In this document: positions 1 to 4,914 of the stretch, one piece after another
Numbering within the stretch: position 1 is the first letter of the stretch
Layout: each line of letters begins with the position of its first letter
Origin: Actinotalea sp.
GTDB lineage: Bacteria > Actinomycetota > Actinomycetes > Actinomycetales > Cellulomonadaceae
DNA: 5,552 nucleotides
Assembly: GCA_014360395.1 (NCBI GenBank)
Contig: JACIXM010000279.1
Span: 1 to 5,552 of the forward strand
Direction of reading: 5' to 3'
Translations under genes and position numbers: made by a program
Notes under the pieces: model-generated
Told to the model about the DNA's origin: nothing
Databases searched by the model: none
Seen by the model: the letters and a program-made list of their open reading frames with translations, nothing else

Positions 1-3
1 CGC

Positions 4-51
4 TCAGCCCGTGCCCGATGTGAGCCTCATCGAGGGGAAGGCGGCGCTCAT
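4..51 (-). other. Left edge: 15-codon ATG ORF overlapping the proline-rich ORF stop
   Basis: ATGA at 51-48 overlaps the stop of the proline-rich ORF, the arrangement of a coupled gene, and opens MSAAFPSMRLTSGTG before TGA at 6-4. Third codon positions in this frame are nearly all G or C. It has no recognisable RBS and is too short to call a gene. It may be chance, or part of a downstream gene whose frame has been disturbed. The remaining edge bases show nothing else. Confidence 0.15.
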
Positions 52-380
52 CGCGCCGGCTTTGCCGCGCGGGGCGCGACGGGCGGCGCCGGCGGGCCGG
101 CGACGGCGCGCGGCGCCTCGGAGAACGTCGGCTGCGGTCCCGCGGTCGGAGCGGCCGCGGGAGCCGGCGGCCGGACGGGGACCGGCGGCGGACCGCCGAG
201 ACGAGGGCCGTCCGGTCCGACCACGGACCGCGCGGCACCCGCGCTCCCGGGCGCGTCCGCGGCGCGGAACGTCGGGGGCGCCGTCGGCGGCTCGAGCGAC
301 GGCACGGGAGGCCCACCGAGGGGCGGCATCTGGGGAGCCGGGCGGTCACCGCCCTGCGGCTCGGGGAAGAACTGGTTCAC
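48..380 (-). CDS. Proline-rich low-complexity ORF, possible leader of the next pilus gene
   Basis: This 110-codon ORF starts at GTG (380) behind a fair RBS and ends at TGA (50-48). I do not recognise a domain. About 30% of residues are proline, with many Ala and Gly, so the product should be extended and disordered; there is no signal peptide, membrane segment or cysteine. After MNQFFPEPQGG the sequence shows an approximate internal duplication: LGGPP at 21-25 and again at 61-65, and PTF at 36-38 and 84-86. The same strand and position after pilB suggest a pilus-locus product. Actinobacterial PilT-like ATPases may carry proline-rich N-terminal leaders (from memory), so this could be such a leader cut off by a frameshift or stop, or simply a stand-alone disordered protein. 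It is not an antisense shadow: no better gene lies opposite. The frame +1 to it stays open to the window edge; the in-frame continuation does not. Confidence 0.55.
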   Translation of the reverse strand: MNQFFPEPQGGDRPAPQMPPLGGPPVPSLEPPTAPPTFRAADAPGSAGAARSVVGPDGPRLGGPPPVPVRPPAPAAAPTAGPQPTFSEAPRAVAGPPAPPVAPRAAKPAR

Positions 381-534
381 AGCGGCCCTCTCGATCGTGG
401 TCGTCCGACGGACGTCCCCCAGTGCTCATCGACCGGAGGAGCCTGACCTTGAGCGGCCGGGCGGGTGACGATCGGGGCGAACCGGGCCGCTCACCCGCAC
501 GGCCGCAGCGGCGGACGCGCCCGGCGGACGCCGC
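381..534 (-). promoter_or_regulatory. pilB-downstream spacer with overlapping inverted repeats
   Basis: This 154-bp gap contains no convincing gene. Inverted repeats are GAGCGGCC 451-458 with GGCCGCTC 485-492, and GCGGGTGA 461-468 with TCACCCGC 491-498 (plus strand). They share bases 491-492, so only one stem can form at a time. A further copy of AGCGGCC at 381-387 lets the same upstream arm (485-491) pair instead next to the downstream start codon. A small dyad CGTCC-GAC-GGACG sits at 402-414. No U-tract is present, so a classical intrinsic terminator is unlikely. An RNA switch or processing site is possible but unproven. Confidence 0.35.
386..392 (-). promoter_or_regulatory. Ribosome binding site of the proline-rich ORF
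   Basis: GAGAGGG precedes the GTG at 380 with a 5-nt spacer. It is a reasonable Shine-Dalgarno and the main reason to believe this ORF is translated from this start. Its last two bases also fall within the segment that can pair with 485-491. Confidence 0.5.
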
Positions 535-2208
535 TCAGGCGACGACGCGCAGGACCTCCTCGATGGAGGTGTCACCCAGGAGCACCTTGGTCCAGCCGTC
601 GTCGCGGAGGGTGACCATGCCCTGCTCGCGCGCCGTCCTGCCGATCTCCGCCGACGAGGAGTGCGCGACCGCGTGCCGCTCGATCTCCTCCGACACGCGC
701 ATGACCTCGTGGATCGCCATCCGGCCCTTGTAGCCGGTCCGCGAGCAGGCGGTGCAGCCGACCGGCCGGTACAGCGTGGGCAGCTCCTCCCCCGGGTTCC
801 ACGGGAAGCGGGCCGAGATCATCTCGATCTCGCTCGGCCGGTAGGCCTCCTTGCACTTGCCGCACAGGCGGCGCGCGAGGCGCTGCGCGACCACGCAGTC
901 CAGGGCCGACCCGACGAGGAACGGCTCGATGCCCATCTCCACCAGACGGGTCACGGCGCTCGGCGCGTCGTTGGTGTGCAGCGTCGAGAGGACCAGGTGG
1001 CCGGTGAGCGCCGCCTCGATGGCGATCTGCGCGGTCTCGTGGTCGCGGATCTCACCGAGCAGCACGACGTCGGGGTCCGAGCGCAGGATCGACCGCAGCG
1101 CCCCGGCGAAGGTCAGGCCCGCCTTGGGGTTGACCTGCACCTGGTTGATGCCGGCGAGCCGGTACTCGACCGGGTCCTCGACCGTGATGACGTTGATCTC
1201 GGGCCGGGACACCGCGTTGAGCGTGGCGTACAGGGTCGTCGACTTGCCGGACCCGGTCGGGCCGGTGACGAGGATCATCCCGTAGGGCTTGGTGTAGGAC
1301 TCCTCGTAGACCGCGAGGTTGTCGTCGAGGAACGACAGGTCCCGCAGGTCCAGGCTCGCGGTGGAGTTGTCGAGGATGCGCATGACGGTCTTCTCGCCCC
1401 ACACCGTCGGCAGCGTCGCGACACGCAGGTCGATCTTCCGGCCGTTGTGGGCGACCGACATGCGGCCGTCCTGCGGCTTGCGCCGCTCGGCGATGTCGAT
1501 GTCGCTCATGATCTTCAGGCGGGAGATCACACCGCCCTGGATCTGCTTGGGCGCCCGCTGCATCTCGTGCAGCACGCCGTCGATGCGGTACCGCACGCGC
1601 CGGTCGGTCTCGGTGGGCTCGATGTGGATGTCCGAGGCGCGGTCCTGGATCGCCTGCTGCACGAGGATGTTGACGAACCGCACGATCGGGGCGTCGTCGT
1701 CGACGAAGTCCCCGACCGCCGACAGGTCGGTCGCCTCGGGCGCGACGGACTCCTCGAACGCGGACGCCAGGTCGTCGATCTCGTCGTCGGCCCGGCAGTA
1801 GCGGTCGATCGCCGCGCCGAGGTCGTCGTGGGTGGCGACCACGGTGCGGACCGGCAGTCCCGAGAGCGTCCGGGCGTCGTCGACGGCGACGACGTTGCCC
1901 GGGTCCGCCATGGCCAGCACGAGGAACCCGTCCTCGATCCGCACCGGCAGCGCGGTGTAGCGCCGGCACAGGGTGCCCGGCAGCAGCGCGACGGCGGCGC
2001 GGTCCACGGGGTACTCCGCGAGCTCCACGAACTCCATGCCGACCTGGTAGGCCAGCGCCCGGACCAGCTGGGCCTCGGTGAGCATCCCGATCTCGACGAG
2101 GATCCGTCCCAGGGACTCACCGCGCAGGGCCTGCTCGTCCAGGGCGGCCATGAGCTGGCCCTCCGTGACGAGGCCCTCTTCGAGCAGGATGTCGCCGAGC
2201 TGCTTCAC
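535..2208 (-). CDS. pilB: Type IV pilus assembly ATPase PilB (GspE/PulE family) with MshEN-like N-terminus
   Basis: This complete 557-residue secretion ATPase should form a cytoplasmic hexamer that powers pilin polymerisation at the inner face of the membrane. The N-terminal domain (about 1-140) begins with two back-to-back 24-residue repeats of MshEN type (3-26 and 32-55). An acidic linker (about 141-173) leads to the N2 domain, with ASDIHIEP (191-198) and RYRIDGVLHEM (206-216). The ATPase core has Walker A GPTGSGKST (316-324), the Asp box ITVEDPVEYR (341-350), Walker B DPDVVLLGEIRD (378-389, E386) and the His box TGHLVLSTLHTND (402-414). A tetracysteine zinc site is present as C449-C452 and C485-C488, as in PilB and GspE. 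All catalytic motifs are intact and the length is normal. The GTG start has a strong RBS. Given actinobacterial context, T4P PilB is more likely than a type II secretion GspE, but the inner-membrane partner (PilC/GspF) that would settle this is outside the window. Confidence 0.92.
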   Translation of the reverse strand: MKQLGDILLEEGLVTEGQLMAALDEQALRGESLGRILVEIGMLTEAQLVRALAYQVGMEFVELAEYPVDRAAVALLPGTLCRRYTALPVRIEDGFLVLAMADPGNVVAVDDARTLSGLPVRTVVATHDDLGAAIDRYCRADDEIDDLASAFEESVAPEATDLSAVGDFVDDDAPIVRFVNILVQQAIQDRASDIHIEPTETDRRVRYRIDGVLHEMQRAPKQIQGGVISRLKIMSDIDIAERRKPQDGRMSVAHNGRKIDLRVATLPTVWGEKTVMRILDNSTASLDLRDLSFLDDNLAVYEESYTKPYGMILVTGPTGSGKSTTLYATLNAVSRPEINVITVEDPVEYRLAGINQVQVNPKAGLTFAGALRSILRSDPDVVLLGEIRDHETAQIAIEAALTGHLVLSTLHTNDAPSAVTRLVEMGIEPFLVGSALDCVVAQRLARRLCGKCKEAYRPSEIEMISARFPWNPGEELPTLYRPVGCTACSRTGYKGRMAIHEVMRVSEEIERHAVAHSSSAEIGRTAREQGMVTLRDDGWTKVLLGDTSIEEVLRVVA

Positions 2209-2213
2209 GGGTG

Positions 2214-2220
2214 TCCTTCC
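2214..2220 (-). promoter_or_regulatory. pilB ribosome binding site
   Basis: GGAAGGA lies 5 nt upstream of the GTG at 2208. It is the best Shine-Dalgarno in the window and settles the pilB start: the MshEN repeat begins at residue 3, so no upstream extension is needed. Confidence 0.75.
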
Positions 2221-2221
2221 C

Positions 2222-2266
2222 AGGGTGCGGCCGTGGTGCGCGGGGCGCGGGGGCGCCTCGCACCCT
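2222..2266 (-). promoter_or_regulatory. Stem-loop in the pilB leader
   Basis: AGGGTGCG (2266-2259, minus strand) is perfectly complementary to CGCACCCT (2229-2222), giving an 8-bp stem around a 29-nt GC-rich interior. Its 3' arm ends 1 nt before the pilB Shine-Dalgarno. It could act as a translational control element or protect the 5' end. There is no U-tract, so it is not an intrinsic terminator for aroE. Confidence 0.35.
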
Positions 2267-2268
2267 CC

Positions 2269-2295
2269 CTATCGGCACCTCACCCGGGACAGTGA
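2269..2295 (-). promoter_or_regulatory. Candidate WhiG/FliA-like promoter for pilB
   Basis: On the minus strand GCCGATAG (2276-2269) matches seven of eight bases of the GCCGATAA -10 box used by sigma-WhiG/FliA-type factors. Exactly 15 nt upstream is TCAC (2295-2292), which matches the TAAA -35 core at only two of four bases. Transcription would start near 2264-2260, giving a leader of about 55 nt before the pilB GTG. The position, in the only sizeable gap between aroE and pilB, is right for a separate pilus promoter. The weak -35 keeps confidence modest. Confidence 0.4.
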
Positions 2296-2310
2296 AGGGG
2301 GATCACCCGG
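2280..2310. repeat. 8-bp direct repeat upstream of pilB
   Basis: The octamer TCACCCGG (plus strand) occurs at 2280-2287 and 2303-2310, start to start 23 bp, close to two turns of DNA. The second copy covers the aroE stop codon, so part of it is constrained by coding. The pair flanks the -35 position of the candidate pilB promoter. It could be a tandem operator, or coincidence in GC-rich DNA. Confidence 0.3.
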
Positions 2311-3193
2311 TCAGTGCGGCCTCGAGCGCGTGCTCCATGGCCTCCTGCGGCGCGGGGCGCCCGGTCATGAGCCGGACCTGCTCCGTCGCCTGGTGCAGCA
2401 GCATCCGCTCGCCGCCCACCGCGCGCCCGCCGGCGGCCGCCCAGGCCGCGCCGAGCGCCGTCGGGCGGGGGTCGTAGGCGCAGTCCAGCAGCACACCGCC
2501 GACGGCGTCCCCGAGCGCCTCCGCCCACGGGTCCGCAGCCCGGGGGGGCAGGGTCGACACGACGACGTCGGCCGTCCGCAGCGCGTCGAGCATCCGCTCC
2601 GGGACGTCCATGACGAGGAACTGCGGCTCCACGCCCATGCGATGCGCCGCCCGCATCGTCACGCCCGCACGCCCGAGCGAGCGGACGAAGATCCGCGGCG
2701 TGGTGCAGCCCAGCTCGGCGAGCGCGGCAAGCGTCGAGGACGCCGTCGCGCCGGCCCCGAGGACGACCGCGGAGCCGATCCGCCGCTGCTCCCCCAGGCC
2801 TTCCCGCAGCGCCGCGACGACGCCGTGGACGTCGGTGTTGGCTCCGACCAGCACCGGCCGCCCGGGCGCGGCCTGCACGATCACGGTGTTGACGGCGCCG
2901 ACCACCTCCGCGAGCGGCTCGACGTGGTCCAGCAGCGGGATGACCGTCTGCTTCAGCGGCATCGTCAGGCTCAGGCCGGCCCAGGACCCGTCGAGGCGCC
3001 CCACGAACCCGGCGAGCTGCTCCTCGGTGACATCGACCGCGTCGTAGGTCCAGTCGTCCAGACCCAGCGCGGCGTACGCGGCACGGTGCAGGACCGGCGA
3101 CAGCGAGTGCGCGACCGGGTGGCCGAGCACCGCCGCGCGGCGGCCGGGGGCGGGGCGGGGCTCACGGACCGCCCCCGTGCTGGTGGTGGTCAC
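2303..3193 (-). CDS. aroE: Shikimate dehydrogenase
   Basis: This 296-residue enzyme reduces 3-dehydroshikimate to shikimate with NADPH in the aromatic amino-acid pathway. Substrate-site residues align with the E. coli enzyme: HSLSP (29-33; S30, S32), T77 and catalytic K81 in LTMPLK, AVNT (100-103; N102), NTD (119-121; catalytic D121), and LLHQA with Q268. The dinucleotide loop is VLGAGATASS (144-153). R171-S172 and R175 occupy the NADP 2'-phosphate positions (NRT in E. coli), although the Asn is Val here. GTG at 3193 is chosen because it overlaps the mltG stop as GTGA. The frame is open to 3307, but those 38 extra residues lie within mltG and precede the normal N-terminus. No good Shine-Dalgarno sits before GTG (…GAGAACGG), so translation probably depends on coupling to mltG. 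It is the last gene of the housekeeping operon here. A broader quinate/shikimate dehydrogenase role cannot be excluded. Confidence 0.94.
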   Translation of the reverse strand: MTTTSTGAVREPRPAPGRRAAVLGHPVAHSLSPVLHRAAYAALGLDDWTYDAVDVTEEQLAGFVGRLDGSWAGLSLTMPLKQTVIPLLDHVEPLAEVVGAVNTVIVQAAPGRPVLVGANTDVHGVVAALREGLGEQRRIGSAVVLGAGATASSTLAALAELGCTTPRIFVRSLGRAGVTMRAAHRMGVEPQFLVMDVPERMLDALRTADVVVSTLPPRAADPWAEALGDAVGGVLLDCAYDPRPTALGAAWAAAGGRAVGGERMLLHQATEQVRLMTGRPAPQEAMEHALEAALTG

Positions 3194-4341
3194 CCGTTCT
3201 CGGCCTGCCACTGCCGCAGGAGCTGGACGTTCTGGTTGTGCTCGGCGAACGTCTCGGCGAACAGCGTCTCGCCGGTGTCCAGGTTGACCGTCACCCAGAA
3301 CAGCCACGGGCCCGGCTCCGGGTCGAGCACCGCGTCGATCGACTCCAGGCTCGGGGAGGCGATGGGCGTCGGCGGCAGGCCCGTGTAGCGGTAGAGGTTG
3401 TACGGGGTGTCGCTGTTCGCGGTGTCGTCGCGCGTCAGCTCGGTCCCGGACTTGCCCAGCCCGTACGCGACCGCGGCGTCGATGTCGAGCTTCATGTCGA
3501 TCGCCAGCCGGTTCTCGATCGACTGGGCCACCTTGCGGCGGTCCTCGGCCGACCGGGCCTCGCGCTCGACGAGGGACGCCTTGATGAGGACGGTCTCCCG
3601 CTCCTCCTCCGGCACGCCGCGCTCGTCCAGCCGGGCGGTCGTCTGGCGGACCATCTCCGCGATCATCTCGGTCGGCGTCGTGCCGGGCTCGAAGGTGTAC
3701 GTGGCGGGGAACAGCCAGCCCTCGTAGTTGCCCTCGGCCACCTCCGGCAGACCGGTCGCCGCGGTGTCCTCCATGGCCGCCTCGAAGTCGGCGACGGACA
3801 CGGCCGTGACGGACGAGAGCCGGTCGAGGATCTGGTCCGCACGCAGCCCCTCGGGGATGGTCACCCGGGTCTGGACGCGGTTGCTGCGGTCCAGCAGGGC
3901 GGCGACGGCGTCCTGCGCGCGCATCTCGAGCATGAGCCGGTAGGTGCCCGGCTGGATCCCGGAGGCCTCCGGGTTGGCGGCGAACGCCCGGGAGAAGGCG
4001 GTCGACGAGGCGACCACGCCGGCCTCGGCGAGGGCCTGACCCATCTGCGCGCCGGACGCGCCGGAGGCGATGCTCACCTCGACGCTGCCGGTGCCCGGGC
4101 CGGGGAAGTCCTCGACGGGCGTCTCGCGGTCGCCGAGGGAGGTGACCATCGGACCGACGACCTGCGCCAGCGCGTAACCGGCGCCGGCGAGCACCAGCAC
4201 CGCGATGATCACTGCCACCATGCTGCGCTGCCGGCGTTGCCGACGCTTGCGCTCCCGGTCCTCGCGCCCAGCACGACGACGCGACCCGCCCGGTTCGGAC
4301 GGATCCGGTCGGATCACCTCGTCCAGGAACACGTCGTTCAC
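3190..4341 (-). CDS. mltG: Endolytic murein transglycosylase MltG (YceG-like)
   Basis: This 383-residue membrane protein is predicted to cleave nascent peptidoglycan glycan strands in the cell wall space, acting as a terminase for glycan polymerisation. Layout: a cytosolic N-terminal tail with a dense basic cluster (residues 21-39), a single membrane segment at about 41-62, a linker, a LysM-like subdomain at about 86-155, then the YceG/MltG catalytic domain. Catalytic-domain motifs are ASLVEREAR (255-263), with E259 as the likely catalytic glutamate by alignment to the family, then IENRL (275-279), LDIDAAVAYGLG (285-296), and DTPYNLYRYTGLPPTPIASP (311-330). Length fits actinobacterial homologues. 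The GTG start at 4341 is favoured because GGGAGG lies at 4354-4349, 7 nt upstream, and because it overlaps the ruvX stop as GTGA. The open frame continues to 4458, but that extension is Arg-rich and lies inside ruvX. It shares a second GTGA overlap with aroE downstream. Confidence 0.95.
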   Translation of the reverse strand: MNDVFLDEVIRPDPSEPGGSRRRAGREDRERKRRQRRQRSMVAVIIAVLVLAGAGYALAQVVGPMVTSLGDRETPVEDFPGPGTGSVEVSIASGASGAQMGQALAEAGVVASSTAFSRAFAANPEASGIQPGTYRLMLEMRAQDAVAALLDRSNRVQTRVTIPEGLRADQILDRLSSVTAVSVADFEAAMEDTAATGLPEVAEGNYEGWLFPATYTFEPGTTPTEMIAEMVRQTTARLDERGVPEEERETVLIKASLVEREARSAEDRRKVAQSIENRLAIDMKLDIDAAVAYGLGKSGTELTRDDTANSDTPYNLYRYTGLPPTPIASPSLESIDAVLDPEPGPWLFWVTVNLDTGETLFAETFAEHNQNVQLLRQWQAENG

Positions 4342-4913
4342 AGCCCAGCCTCCCGTTGCGCGCTCACCCTGCGCCGACCTCGTCCGACCCGTCCGTCGAC
4401 CGCGATCCGGTCGACGGAGCGTCCCCGGGCGGGTGCTCGATCCACGAGCTCCCCGCACCGCGCCCCCGTGGTGCGCTCCGCATCCATCGCGGTCTGCAGG
4501 ATCACCACCGCGGCCGCCTGGTCGACGACCTGCCGGTGGCGGCGCCCGGATCGTCCGGACGCGTACAGCGCCTGATGCGCGGTCACCGTGCTCATCCGCT
4601 CATCCACGAGCCGCACCGCAACGGGTGCGATCGCGCGCGCCAAGATCCCACAGTACGTGCGGACGTCCCGTGCTGACGAACCCTCGGCCCCCGACAGGTG
4701 CCGCGGCAGGCCGACGTAGACGACGACGGCGCCGCGTTCGGCGACCAGATCGGCCACCCGTCGCACGTCCGCACCGGCGTCCGAGGCGTCCCGCGGGACC
4801 GTCTCGACCGGGGTCGCGATGATGCCGTCGGGGTCGCTCGCGGCGACCCCGATGCGCACGGTGCCCAGGTCCAGGCCCAGGCGGGTGCCGCGGGGCACGC
4901 CGTCGGCCGTCAC
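4338..4913 (-). CDS. ruvX: RuvX/YqgF family RNase H-fold protein (putative Holliday junction resolvase / pre-16S rRNA nuclease)
   Basis: This 191-residue protein belongs to the YqgF/RuvX family. Members have an RNase H-like fold and have been linked to pre-16S rRNA 5' processing and, in some species, Holliday junction resolution. Seen in the protein: the first strand RLGLDLGTVRIGVA with acidic D15; VVVYVGLPRHLSG (63-75), matching the family VGLPxxxxG segment; RLVDERMSTVTA (101-112) with D104/E105; and DQAAAVVILQTAMD (131-144) with D131. D15, E105 and D131 are the likely metal ligands. I chose GTG at 4913, 1 nt after the alaS stop; an in-frame GTG at 4898 is the alternative and has GAGGTGA about 11 nt upstream. 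The core ends near residue 156. A further 35 or so Arg-rich residues are not typical of the family and may be lineage-specific. The stop overlaps the mltG start as GTGA. Confidence 0.93.
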   Translation of the reverse strand: MTADGVPRGTRLGLDLGTVRIGVAASDPDGIIATPVETVPRDASDAGADVRRVADLVAERGAVVVYVGLPRHLSGAEGSSARDVRTYCGILARAIAPVAVRLVDERMSTVTAHQALYASGRSGRRHRQVVDQAAAVVILQTAMDAERTTGARCGELVDRAPARGRSVDRIAVDGRVGRGRRRVSAQREAGL

Positions 4914-4914
4914 C

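Noticed and set aside
402..417. Short dyads CGTCC-GAC-GGACG and GGACGTCC as an operator
   Set aside because: Too short and too GC-rich to distinguish from chance without comparison to related genomes; mentioned only within the spacer entry.
346..429. Small minus-strand ORF (27 codons) starting ATG at 429 and overlapping the GTG of the proline-rich ORF
   Set aside because: No convincing RBS, out of frame with the downstream ORF, and no sign of conservation that can be judged here; likely chance.
11..733. Plus-strand frame of 240 codons at the left edge
   Set aside because: Extremely Arg/Pro-rich, runs through the pilB 3' end in antisense, and has no RBS before its start. The minus-strand ORF at 48-380 has a better start context.
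661..2295. Long open frame of 544 codons on the plus strand opposite pilB
   Set aside because: It is antisense to a fully conserved ATPase, is very rich in Arg, Asp, Val and His as expected of a GC-rich mirror frame, and shows no family motif.
3194..3307. Upstream extension of aroE by 38 residues
   Set aside because: It lies inside the conserved mltG C-terminus and precedes the usual AroE N-terminus; the GTG at 3193 gives the coupled overlap.
2078..3388. Plus-strand frame of 436 codons opposite aroE
   Set aside because: It crosses the boundaries of three real genes on the other strand, with low-complexity Arg/Gly/Pro composition and no domain.
4342..4458. Upstream extension of mltG to an ATG at 4458
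   Set aside because: The added 39 residues are Arg-rich, lie within ruvX, and the GTG at 4341 has both an RBS and the GTGA overlap.
3238..4575. Plus-strand frame of 445 codons opposite mltG
   Set aside because: Same pattern: a mirror frame of the conserved mltG coding sequence with no recognisable domain.
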